Origin: Paenibacillus sp. KS-LC4
Lineage (GTDB): Bacteria; Bacillota; Bacilli; Paenibacillales; Paenibacillaceae
Reading direction: 5' to 3'
Assembly (NCBI RefSeq): GCF_036894955.1
Contig: NZ_CP145905.1
Coordinates: 2,560,501 to 2,624,500 of the forward strand
Length of the DNA stretch: 64,000 nt
The stretch's first letter is position 1. The number at the start of each line of letters is the position of its first letter. Shown here one piece after another: positions 56,691 to 64,000 of the stretch. The position numbers and the translations under genes were made by a program. Under the pieces are notes generated by a model. The model worked only from the letters and a program-made list of their open reading frames with translations, searched no databases and was not told the DNA's origin.

Positions 56691-56801
56691 AGATCCAAAA
56701 GAGATCCAAAAGAGATCCAAAAGAGATCCAAAAGAGATCCAAAAGAGATCCAAAAGAGATCCAAAAGAGATCCAAAAGAGATCCAAAAGCAGATCCAAAA
56801 G
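56691..56801. repeat. 11-bp tandem repeat AGATCCAAAAG
   Basis: Nine perfect copies run from 56691 to 56789, then one extra C and a tenth copy (56791-56801). Degenerate copies precede it (near 56665-56690). Each unit has an A4 tract, so A tracts recur every 11 bp, close to the DNA helical repeat, which predicts bent DNA. Confidence 0.95.
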
Positions 56802-56890
56802 AGATTCAAGCAGGCTCCAAGAAAGGCACCATTATGATCTTATTCGTGCTGACAGGCGACCGCTGTTAAGCGCATTTTCGCGCCGCGCCG

Positions 56891-57799
56891 TTACAGCTGA
56901 AAATGTTGCTGGCGGTAATCGAGCGGGCTCATGCCGGTCCAGCGCTTGAATTGCCTGCTGAAATGCGACAGCTGGGAATAGCCCAGCCGCAAGCCAATTT
57001 CCTTCAGCGAAAGCTCAGGCTGGCGAATGAGCACCTTAGCCTCCTGCAGCTTGAGCTCAGATAAAAACTGCCGTGGCGAAAGGCCGTACACTTTGCGAAA
57101 CACCTCAAGCCCATAGCCCGAGCTAATACCTAGCGAGCGCATAATGTCCTCAATGGAAAAAGAGCTCTCCGCCACAGGCTCGCCGGGAAGCTTATGCGGG
57201 TCAAAATTCCCCTTGATCGCCTCGGCAATCGCTTTGGCATATTGAACGGATGCTGGCGGCATAGCTGCCAGCTCCTCCTCCTCCGGCAAACAGATCGTGC
57301 TGACTAACAGTCCGAACAGCTCAAACAAATCTGCTTGCAGCCGAAAGCGATCCGCTGTCGTGTAGCCGCCTCCCCGTCTAAGCATTGCAATCCATTGCTT
57401 CAAAATAGGCAGCAGGCGCTCAGAATCAGCGCTTCCCGCAGGAAACAGCAGGCGGCCATTCCGAATCATTTCTTGGCGAAAGGCCGGATCATCCACATTA
57501 AAGTGGGCGCAAAAATAAGCCATGCCCGCCTCCGAAACGCAGCGGCTCTTATGCTTAAAGCCGGGTGGAATAAGCAGAAAGTCGCCGGCGCTCAACTGAT
57601 ATAGGCTTTCGCCAATGCACGTTTCCTGCGCACCCTCCTGAATAAAAATCATTTCAAAGCCAATATGGGATTCCAGCGGCATCTGCCAATGCTTGTCCAC
57701 GCGCTGCTCATGCGCTCCGAAAAACTTAATGTTCCAGTCAATAGCAGGCAGGAAGCGCACATTTTGAAGCCACGGTGAAAGTGTCACTTCGTTATCCAT
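56891..57799 (-). CDS. AraC-family transcriptional regulator with cupin sensor
   Basis: A 302-residue regulator. The N-terminal cupin-like domain (FEMIFIQEGAQETCIGESL, LSAGDFLLIPPGFKHKS) would bind a sugar; the C-terminal pair of helix-turn-helix motifs includes IMRSLGISSGYGLEVFRKVY and LKEIGLRLGYSQLSHFSRQFKRW. ATG 57799 is chosen since AAAGGTGG lies 8 nt upstream; GTG 57811 sits within it. Divergent from the GH30 gene, so it probably controls that gene. Confidence 0.92.
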   Translation of the reverse strand: MDNEVTLSPWLQNVRFLPAIDWNIKFFGAHEQRVDKHWQMPLESHIGFEMIFIQEGAQETCIGESLYQLSAGDFLLIPPGFKHKSRCVSEAGMAYFCAHFNVDDPAFRQEMIRNGRLLFPAGSADSERLLPILKQWIAMLRRGGGYTTADRFRLQADLFELFGLLVSTICLPEEEELAAMPPASVQYAKAIAEAIKGNFDPHKLPGEPVAESSFSIEDIMRSLGISSGYGLEVFRKVYGLSPRQFLSELKLQEAKVLIRQPELSLKEIGLRLGYSQLSHFSRQFKRWTGMSPLDYRQQHFQL

Positions 57800-57930
57800 A
57801 AGGCAAACCACCTTTGATTTGGGTAAATTTCACGTTGTTTGAACAATCGGCGATTTATTCTATTTAATTTATACTAAGAGGGCAAGCTAATGCAACAACC
57901 AAAAGTGATGAAACGATAGGGGTTGTCGAT

Positions 57931-59271
57931 ATGGGACAAACGGCAAAATGGTTTTCAAGCACACAAACAGCGAGCTGGACGGAGAAAAGCACGGAATCAC
58001 GCGCCTTTTCACCTGCTCTAGCTAACTTGGCGATAACTGAAAGCGTATACCAAACGGTGGAGGGCTTTGGCGGCTGCTTTAATGAGCTGGGCTTCACTGC
58101 ACTGAGCCACTTATCGGAGGAAGAACGTGCTGCGGTCATGCACGAGCTGTTCCATCCCGAAGGCGAGCAGCGCTTTAGCATTTGCCGCCTGCCTATCGGC
58201 GCAAGCGACTATGCGCTGGAGTGGTACAGCTTGAATGAAACGGACGGGGACGTGGCGATGGAGCATTTTTCCATTGAACGCGACCGCAAGTACTTGATTC
58301 CTTATATAAAAGAAGCGCTGGCGCTAAATCCTGACCTGAAGCTGTTCGCTTCGCCATGGAGTCCGCCGACGTGGATGAAGACGCCGAGGGCTTATAATTA
58401 CGGAACGCTGCGCTGGGAGAAGGATATTCTGGAAGCCTATGCGCTGTATTTCGTCAAATTCGTTCAGGCTTACCAAGAGGAAGGCATTACGATCCATCAG
58501 ATTCATGTGCAAAATGAAGTCGTTGCCGATCAGAAGTTTCCATCCTGCGTATGGACGGGTGAGCAGCTTAGAGAGTTTATCCGCGATTATTTGGGACCTG
58601 CCTTTGAACAGCATGGGCTGGATACGGAAATTTGGCTCGGAACGATTAATGCGCCCGATCCATGGCTGGAGCTGATGAAAGGGACGACGAACGATTATGA
58701 TGCTTATGCAGGTCTCGTGCTAAGCGATCCGGAAGCTTATAAGTACATTAAAGGAGTCGGCTACCAATGGGCAGGCAAATATGCGATTGCCCGGACGTCA
58801 CAGAGCTATCCAGAGCTGCGTTATATGCAGACGGAAAATGAATGCGGAGATGGCAAAAACACATGGGCGTACGCCAAATATGTGTTCCATCTATATCAGC
58901 ATTATTTCAGCAACGGCGTGAACAGCTACATTTATTGGAATATGGCGCTGGAGCCGAAAGGACGCAGCACATGGGGCTGGGAGCAAAATGCGATGATCAC
59001 CGTTGAACCGGATACGAAGCAGGCGAAAAACAATCCCGAATATTACGTGATGAAGCATTTCAGCCATTTTGTGGCGCCAGGCTCGCAGCGCATCGGGCTG
59101 CAAGGTCCATGGAGCGGCCATGCTATAGCCTTCAAGCGTGAAGACGGCTCGAAAGTCATTGTCATCACGAATCCTTACACGGATACAAGAGAGCTGAAGC
59201 TGTCGGATGGCAAAGCGGAGTATATTTTTGAGCTGGAGCCGGAATCATTCCATACGATTGTGCTGTCTTAG
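57931..59271 (+). CDS. Glycoside hydrolase family 30 (glucosylceramidase-like)
   Basis: A 446-residue retaining beta-glycosidase. Typical motifs: QTVEGFGGCFNELG, FASPWSPPTWMKT, HVQNEV with the acid/base E196, QTENECGDG with nucleophile E302, and a C-terminal beta domain (FLAP-like FVAPGSQRI, IVITNP). No signal peptide is seen, so it acts in the cytoplasm, probably on imported oligosaccharides. Likely substrates are beta-1,6-glucan or xylan fragments; not determined. Divergent from the AraC gene. Confidence 0.9.
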   Translation: MGQTAKWFSSTQTASWTEKSTESRAFSPALANLAITESVYQTVEGFGGCFNELGFTALSHLSEEERAAVMHELFHPEGEQRFSICRLPIGASDYALEWYSLNETDGDVAMEHFSIERDRKYLIPYIKEALALNPDLKLFASPWSPPTWMKTPRAYNYGTLRWEKDILEAYALYFVKFVQAYQEEGITIHQIHVQNEVVADQKFPSCVWTGEQLREFIRDYLGPAFEQHGLDTEIWLGTINAPDPWLELMKGTTNDYDAYAGLVLSDPEAYKYIKGVGYQWAGKYAIARTSQSYPELRYMQTENECGDGKNTWAYAKYVFHLYQHYFSNGVNSYIYWNMALEPKGRSTWGWEQNAMITVEPDTKQAKNNPEYYVMKHFSHFVAPGSQRIGLQGPWSGHAIAFKREDGSKVIVITNPYTDTRELKLSDGKAEYIFELEPESFHTIVLS

Positions 59272-59291
59272 TATATAATATAAAAACAATG

Positions 59292-59330
59292 AACAAACGC
59301 CTTTGCGCTCAAGCATGGCGTTTGTTTTGT
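59292..59330 (+). terminator. Terminator after the GH30 gene
   Basis: AACAAACGCC (59292-59301) pairs exactly with GGCGTTTGTT (59317-59326), followed by TTGT; the T run is short. Confidence 0.75.
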
Positions 59331-59367
59331 CGTTATTAACATGATATAGGGCAGGGGTGGAGGGGCC

Positions 59368-61158
59368 ATGAGGCTGTTGTCAAAAATATATCGTGCGATG
59401 CTGCATCCGTTCCGGCGCAGCATACGCAATAAGCTAATTTTAATTATGGTTGTTGTATCGGCGCTGCCCATTGTAGCCGTTACTGCGCTCGCCGTGGATA
59501 ATAACCGCAAATCAATGGAGGCCGAGCTGGTTGCGACGAATGCGTCTAATATGAAATGGACGAGCATTTATCTCGGCGAACAATTTTCGCAAATGAACAG
59601 TCTATTATATTCGGTTCTCATTAACCCGAACCTGAGTGATTATATCGCAAGCGAGGAGGATTCCGGCTTGTCCAGCCAGTTTTCGGCGCAGCGCAACATT
59701 GAGGATGCGATGGCCTCGCTTTTTTATTCGGGCAATCATTATATTTCCGGCATTGAGCTTTATTTGAAAAGAAGCGGGAAGCTGTTTACGATGAATGCGT
59801 ACCAGAACCAAATTAAAACGCTGGAAAGCATACCTGATTCCTACAATGAGCTGTTTAATCAGCAAAAGGATTTTATGATTAAAAACAGCCCGGAAGGCGA
59901 TCGTTTTCAGCTGATACGCAGCATCAATCGGTTCGAAAACCGCGAAATTCTCGGCGGTATAACGCTGGAGGTGCGCTGGGCGATTCTCGACCAGACGCTG
60001 TCGCTGCTTAATCCGGCCAAGGACCAAACTGTGCTTATTGCCGGCCCGGACGGAGAAATTTTGTACCGAATGGGCAGCGAGTCCCTTTCGCCCGAGCAGG
60101 CTGCGGAAATCGTGAAGGGCGGTACAGAGCCCGGCTATGAGCGCAAAGCGGATGAATATGTATTTTACAATACGATTGATCCGATGAAGCTGAAGCTGAT
60201 CAAAATTATTCCAATGAGCGCGATTAACCAAAGCGCACAAGCGACGATGCATTATGGAATATGGATTGGAGCGATAACGGTTGCGGCGGCTATTATTATT
60301 GCCGTGCTGCTTGCTTGGCGCACAGCAAGGCCGATTGTGCTGCTTGCTCGTTCGATGCAAGGGCTTAGCCTCATCAAACAGGGAGATAAGCCGCCGAGTG
60401 GGCGCATGGATGAAATTGGCCTGCTAGAGACGAAATTTTATAATATGTCGCATCGCATTAGAGAGCATATAAAGAGCGAATACAGCATGAATTTGGAAAA
60501 AAAGACAGCGGAGCTCAAGGCGCTGCAAGCGCAAATTAATCCGCATTTTTTACAAAATACGCTGCAAATGATCGGCAGCATGCTGTTTTCCAAAAAGCCC
60601 GCTGAAAGCTACGAAACGATTCGCTCGCTCAGCGAAATGTTCCGTTATGTTATTCGCGAGCCGGATGCTCTGGCTACGCTGAAGCAGGAGCTAGAGCATA
60701 TGAATAATTACATGGTCATTCAGCAGCAGCGTTTTCAATCACGGCTTCAATATAGCTTAGAGGTGGACGAGCAGCTGCTGCACAGCCGTATTCCGAAGCT
60801 GACCCTGCAGCCCATTGTGGAAAATGCGTTTATGCACGGACTTGATTCGCAGCCTGGTGGCTGGGAGCTGAGTGTGAAGGCAGCTCAGTCCGTATCCTCA
60901 GACGTCATTATTACAATTAAGGATAATGGAGCAGGGATAAGCGCCGAGCGGCTGAGGGAAGTTCGCCAAAGACTCAGCTACGGGGATGGAGAGGTTTGGA
61001 CTCGCGGAGAGCGAATTGGGCTGGGCAATGTAGCCTCAAGGCTGCAAATGCATTTTGGCAAAGCGTACGGACTGACGATAGATAGTGAGGCGGGGGCCGG
61101 CACGCTTATAACGATTCGTATACCTAGTGACACGCAAGGGGAGAAAATACATGATTAA
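59368..61158 (+). CDS. Sensor histidine kinase (YesM family)
   Basis: A 596-residue membrane sensor. Two TM segments (about 22-43 and 297-320) frame an extracellular sensor domain; then HAMP (about 320-370), a His_kinase domain with QAQINPHFLQNTLQMIGSML and phosphorylatable H393, and an HATPase with PIVENAFMHGLD and IKDNGAGIS. Sensors of this kind control carbohydrate ABC transporters. GGTGGAGGGGCC precedes the ATG. It overlaps its response regulator by 8 nt. Confidence 0.95.
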   Translation: MRLLSKIYRAMLHPFRRSIRNKLILIMVVVSALPIVAVTALAVDNNRKSMEAELVATNASNMKWTSIYLGEQFSQMNSLLYSVLINPNLSDYIASEEDSGLSSQFSAQRNIEDAMASLFYSGNHYISGIELYLKRSGKLFTMNAYQNQIKTLESIPDSYNELFNQQKDFMIKNSPEGDRFQLIRSINRFENREILGGITLEVRWAILDQTLSLLNPAKDQTVLIAGPDGEILYRMGSESLSPEQAAEIVKGGTEPGYERKADEYVFYNTIDPMKLKLIKIIPMSAINQSAQATMHYGIWIGAITVAAAIIIAVLLAWRTARPIVLLARSMQGLSLIKQGDKPPSGRMDEIGLLETKFYNMSHRIREHIKSEYSMNLEKKTAELKALQAQINPHFLQNTLQMIGSMLFSKKPAESYETIRSLSEMFRYVIREPDALATLKQELEHMNNYMVIQQQRFQSRLQYSLEVDEQLLHSRIPKLTLQPIVENAFMHGLDSQPGGWELSVKAAQSVSSDVIITIKDNGAGISAERLREVRQRLSYGDGEVWTRGERIGLGNVASRLQMHFGKAYGLTIDSEAGAGTLITIRIPSDTQGEKIHD

Positions 61159-62212
61159 AGTTATGTTAGTTGACGATGAAAGCTGGGGCCGGGATATTGT
61201 AAGGACGTTCGGCCGTTGGGAGGAGCATGGCATGGAGATCGTGGCCGAAGCGGAGGATGGGGAAGAGGCGCTGCGGCTTGCGGAGCAGCAAATGCCGCAG
61301 GTCATTATTACCGATATGAGAATGCCGGGCATGGATGGCGTCAAGCTGCTGAATGAGCTGCATGAACGTTTGCCCCATATTCAAATTGTCGTCATCAGCG
61401 GCTATGATGACTTCAAATATATGCAGCACGCGATTCGCTGCCAAGCGGTAGATTATTTGCTCAAGCCGATTGATCCGAAGGAGCTTAACGCGGTACTTTC
61501 AAAATGTGCAGCGGGGCTCGCAGCCGCGGAAGAGCGCCGGCGCTTGCTAACGCTGGATCTCGAATGGCTATTGTCGCTGACAAAGCTTAAGCAGCGGCTG
61601 CGAGCAAGGTTCAACGAACTGGACCGCGAAGGTCTGCTGGAGCTGTTCGGAGAGCTGGCAAGCGATATGGACAGCAGTGTCGCTGGCAAGCCCCAACTGC
61701 TGGAGCGTGTCGTCCAAGAGCTGCTGCTGCTGCTTAAAGAGCTGCTGCTGACTAATTCATTGGAGGCCGATGCGATGGATGGTGCAAGAGACGGGGCGGA
61801 GCTCACCTCAGGCGCGAAGGCAGCCGCTTTTCTGGCTGCCCGTTATGAGGAGGCGCTGGAGCAGCTGATTCAGCAGCGAAAATTCAAAAAACGGCTTAAT
61901 TTGGACGAGGTTAGGCAGTATATGGAGGCGCGGTTTGCCGAGCCGATTTCACTGGAGCAGGTAGCTCGCGCTTTTTTCGTTAGCAAGGAATATTTGAGTA
62001 AAACCTTTAAACAGGAATACGGCAGCAATATGACCGATTATATGTTGCAGCTTCGCATGGAGAAGGCGCGCGAGTGGCTGCTTGATGAGAAATTGCCGAT
62101 TAAAACCGTTGCAGAAATGGCAGGCTATGAGGATGTAACGTATTTTTACCGCGTATTTAAAAAGCATTTCGGTGTTGCTCCAGGAGAAATGCGGCGTGGC
62201 AGCGAGATTTAA
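61151..62212 (+). CDS. AraC-type response regulator (YesN family)
   Basis: A 353-residue regulator. Receiver domain (residues 1-120) with MLVDDESWGRD, phospho-acceptor D55 in IITDMRMPGMDG, and DYLLKPID; a helical linker with long leucine runs; and a C-terminal AraC domain (FVSKEYLSKTFKQEYGSNMTD, IKTVAEMAGYEDVTYFYRVFKKHFG). ATG 61151 is chosen, with AAGGGGAG upstream. It likely activates the transporter genes that follow; see sites at 62223-62316. Confidence 0.95.
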   Translation: MIKVMLVDDESWGRDIVRTFGRWEEHGMEIVAEAEDGEEALRLAEQQMPQVIITDMRMPGMDGVKLLNELHERLPHIQIVVISGYDDFKYMQHAIRCQAVDYLLKPIDPKELNAVLSKCAAGLAAAEERRRLLTLDLEWLLSLTKLKQRLRARFNELDREGLLELFGELASDMDSSVAGKPQLLERVVQELLLLLKELLLTNSLEADAMDGARDGAELTSGAKAAAFLAARYEEALEQLIQQRKFKKRLNLDEVRQYMEARFAEPISLEQVARAFFVSKEYLSKTFKQEYGSNMTDYMLQLRMEKAREWLLDEKLPIKTVAEMAGYEDVTYFYRVFKKHFGVAPGEMRRGSEI

Positions 62213-62222
62213 TGAGGGCATA

Positions 62223-62316
62223 TTGGACAGGTTAGACAAGCCGGGCACGTTGGACAAATGGGATCACATTCAAATTGGTTTAAAAATGTCCAAGCGAACA
62301 GTCTAATTCTGTCCAA
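62223..62316. promoter_or_regulatory. Cluster of TTGGACA half-sites, candidate response-regulator sites
   Basis: TTGGACA occurs at 62223 and 62250 and its complement TGTCCAA at 62287 and 62310; weaker versions lie at 62232 (TTAGACA) and 62300 (AGTCTAA). The left and right outer pairs are mirror-related. The array is just upstream of the sugar-binding gene promoter. Confidence 0.55.
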
Positions 62317-62342
62317 TTAAACGCTTTCATAATTCAGATACA

Positions 62343-62357
62343 ATGAAAGCGTAAACA
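62343..62357 (+). promoter_or_regulatory. CcpA cre site and promoter of the sugar ABC transporter genes
   Basis: ATGAAAGCGTAAACA matches WTGNAANCGNWNNCW at all defined positions. Its ATGAAAGCGT half (62343-62352) is the perfect inverse of ACGCTTTCAT at 62321-62330. TACAAT (62339-62344) could be the -10 box, so CcpA would repress initiation when glucose is present. Confidence 0.7.
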
Positions 62358-62383
62358 AACAAGCTTACGGGAGGTCATTACAG

Positions 62384-63682
62384 ATGAAAAAGAAGCTTTG
62401 GAAATCAGCGCTAAGCGCAGCACTCATTACAACACTGCTTGCGGGCTGCGGCTCGAACAGCGGTACAGCAACCGATAATGGCGGAGAGACAACAGGCGAG
62501 GGCGGCGCGAAAACAGTCAAGCTCAAAATGTTTATCGCTCAACCAAGGCTTAAAGAAAGCTACGATAAATACATCGCGCAATTTGTAGCGAAGGAAAAAG
62601 CTGAGAAAAACATTGATGTCCAAATACAGCTTGAAATGCCGACAGCCGACACGGCTCCGCAAATTTTGAAAACAAGACTGGCATCCAATGACGCCCCGGA
62701 CGTTTTCGCTGTACATGCGATTAATGAAATTCCTTCCTTTTACAAAGCGGGCTACTTAGAAGATTTGTCTGGTCAGCCTTTTGTCGATAAGCTGCTTGAC
62801 AGCGTGAAGCCTTCCGTTACAACAACAGATGGCAAAATCGTTGCCGTACCAATGGAGACGCTATCATGGGGCTACATTTACAACAAAAAGATTTTCAAGG
62901 ACCTCGGCCTGACGCCGCCAACGACTTTGACAGAAATGAAAGCGGTTGTCGCGAAGCTGAAGGAAAATAATATCGCGCCATTCCTGCTGTCCTACAAGGA
63001 ATCGTGGATTCCACAGCTGTTCCTGCCGCTGGCAGTAGGTGCTCTCTCGAACACGACAAATAAAGACTTTATCGAAAAAATGAACAAGGATGAAGGCTCC
63101 TTCAGCGATATGAAGTCGATGTTCGAGGTTATTGATCTGGTTAACCAGAACGGTACGGATAAAGCGATGGAATTGGGCGGCGATGATGGCTCCGCAGCTT
63201 TTGCAACAGGCAAAGCGGCAATGTGGGTGCAAGGTCCATGGTTTGCAGAAACGATTCTTAAAGCAAATCCAGAGATGGAATTTGGCGTAGCTCCACTGCC
63301 GATTAATGATGATCCTAATGCAACGATGATTAACCTGAGTACATCGACCTCGCTCGTCGTATCGAAAAACAGTGCGAACAAGGAAGTGGCACTGGACTTC
63401 GTCAACTACGTGCTCGATGACAAAGACTCCAACGCCTTTTTTGAAGAGCTTAAATTTAACCCGGTTGCCAAAAATCACACGTTCACCACTTACCCTTGGG
63501 TAGAGGATGCGATGACTTACGTTAAAGAGGGTAAATCGTATTTGGATCCTTCCGTTCCACAAGCCGTTAAGGACGAGTCAGGCAAAGCGCTGCAATCGTA
63601 TTACGCGGGACAGCTGTCGCAGGACGGCGTTATAGCGGCACTCGACAAGGCATGGAAATCGTTTAACAAAGTGAATAAATAA
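62384..63682 (+). CDS. Sugar ABC transporter substrate-binding lipoprotein
   Basis: A 432-residue family 1 solute-binding protein. Residues 1-21 are a lipoprotein signal with lipobox LLAGC and Cys22. Then typical features: KLKMFIAQPRLKESYDKYIA, LASNDAPDVFAVHAINEI, PMETLSWGYIYNKKIFKDLGL, KAAMWVQGPWFAET. It binds an oligosaccharide outside the membrane. GGGAGGTCA precedes the ATG. Followed by a permease. Confidence 0.95.
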   Translation: MKKKLWKSALSAALITTLLAGCGSNSGTATDNGGETTGEGGAKTVKLKMFIAQPRLKESYDKYIAQFVAKEKAEKNIDVQIQLEMPTADTAPQILKTRLASNDAPDVFAVHAINEIPSFYKAGYLEDLSGQPFVDKLLDSVKPSVTTTDGKIVAVPMETLSWGYIYNKKIFKDLGLTPPTTLTEMKAVVAKLKENNIAPFLLSYKESWIPQLFLPLAVGALSNTTNKDFIEKMNKDEGSFSDMKSMFEVIDLVNQNGTDKAMELGGDDGSAAFATGKAAMWVQGPWFAETILKANPEMEFGVAPLPINDDPNATMINLSTSTSLVVSKNSANKEVALDFVNYVLDDKDSNAFFEELKFNPVAKNHTFTTYPWVEDAMTYVKEGKSYLDPSVPQAVKDESGKALQSYYAGQLSQDGVIAALDKAWKSFNKVNK

Positions 63683-63701
63683 AGAAAACGAATAGAAAGA
63701 A

Positions 63702-63759
63702 GGAAGGCGGCAGGGCGGATAAGGCGCGAGGACGCGTCTATCACCCTGCCCTGTCTTCC
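63702..63759 (+). other. Intercistronic hairpin between lipoprotein and permease genes
   Basis: GGCAGGG (63709-63715) pairs with CCCTGCC (63744-63750), with inner GATA/TATC and outer GGAAG/CTTCC. No T run. Such a structure after a binding-protein gene often keeps its mRNA more abundant than that of the permease; inferred. Confidence 0.5.
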
Positions 63760-63788
63760 CATCATCATCTTAGGAGAGGTGAGCAACC

Positions 63789-64000
63789 GTGCCAATGAAG
63801 GGTGTTTTAAAAAGATATGTTTCGCTGCTGGCCTTCGTCGCGCCTGCATTTATTTTGTACGCAATTTTTCTGCTAATCCCGACTATTGGCGGTATGTATT
63901 ACAGCTTTACAGACTGGAATGGACTGAACACCAATTATCAATTTATCGGTCTCGAAAATTTTGTGGAGGCGCTGAAGGACGACCCGGATTTTGTCCACTC
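63789..64000 (+). CDS. Sugar ABC transporter permease (partial)
   Basis: The gene is cut by the window edge; about 70 residues are visible. They begin MPMKGVLKRYVSLLAFVAPA and continue with a first membrane segment (FILYAIFLLIPTIGGMYYSF), then TDWNGLNTNYQFIGLENFVE, typical of MalF/UgpA-like inner-membrane subunits. Start GTG 63789 after GGAGAGGTGAG; ATG 63795 is possible. Partner of the lipoprotein upstream. Confidence 0.9.
   Translation, partial: MPMKGVLKRYVSLLAFVAPAFILYAIFLLIPTIGGMYYSFTDWNGLNTNYQFIGLENFVEALKDDPDFVH

Larger units (their letters stand above)
56232..56890. other. Gene-free region of repeats
   Basis: About 660 bp hold no credible gene. From left: a long hairpin (56361-56406) with no T run; intergenic repeat copy 2 (56452-56641, minus); and an 11-bp tandem repeat (56691-56801). 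The 66-codon minus-strand ORF over the last is a repeat translation of low complexity. Confidence 0.75.

Noticed and set aside
56598..56798. 66-codon minus-strand ORF rich in Phe, Leu and Ser
   Set aside because: It is a translation of the 11-bp repeat and has no start signal.

Overview
The window reads as chromosomal DNA of an endospore-forming, Paenibacillus-like member of the Bacillota. It carries spoVM and a probable spoVIF, the conserved gene order around rqcH, remA-gmk-rpoZ, coaBC-priA-def-fmt-rsmB-rlmN-prpC-prkC-rsgA-rpe and yloU-fakA-recG that is known from Bacillus, strong AGGAGG-type ribosome binding sites, frequent TTG and GTG starts, an S-layer-anchored pectinase and a YesM/AraC-type two-component sugar locus. 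I see no rRNA, tRNA, insertion sequence, prophage or CRISPR array. The genus is an inference from gene content.

Layout. 1-7.9 kb: rqcH (partial, minus strand), a Ca2+ P-type ATPase, dapF with a methionine/folate gene, then remA-gmk-rpoZ ending in a clear terminator. 8.5-14.5 kb: a rhamnose operon (rhaEW, an ASRT-family protein, rhaA, rhaB, DeoR regulator). 14.6-18.3 kb: lutABC plus a FadR-type regulator. The two blocks fit one pathway: rhamnose is split and its lactaldehyde oxidised to L-lactate, which LutABC then oxidises to pyruvate. 18.4-21.1 kb: a GNAT enzyme, a secreted protein with a 36-bp tandem repeat, and a membrane protein with a degenerate J-like N-terminus.

21.5-34.3 kb: the conserved coaBC-to-rpe block for coenzyme A, replication restart, N-terminal formyl-Met processing, rRNA modification and the PrpC/PrkC signalling pair. 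34.4-41.1 kb: three 99-bp tandem double-hairpin units, spoVM, rpmB (minus), yloU, fakA, a DegV/FakB protein, recG and a spoVIF-like gene.

41.3-64 kb is accessory. It holds a 1779-residue pectin methylesterase plus pectate lyase with SLH repeats; a DUF2515 protein; a three-gene SOS cassette in which a Y-family polymerase lies between two small proteins that look homologous to each other, behind two LexA boxes; a niacin-type transporter; an aldo/keto reductase and XRE-cupin regulator divergent from a cupin/TIM-barrel/Gfo-Idh operon; and a carbohydrate locus (AraC regulator, GH30 glycosidase, sensor kinase, response regulator, sugar-binding lipoprotein, permease cut by the window end).

The least explained items are non-coding: the covarying 99-bp hairpin repeats before spoVM, a roughly 190-bp intergenic repeat family seen near 8.2 kb and 56.5 kb, a 39-bp near-perfect palindrome before dapF, and an 11-bp A-tract repeat near 56.7 kb. 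Among proteins, the SOS cassette and the pectinase fusion stand out.
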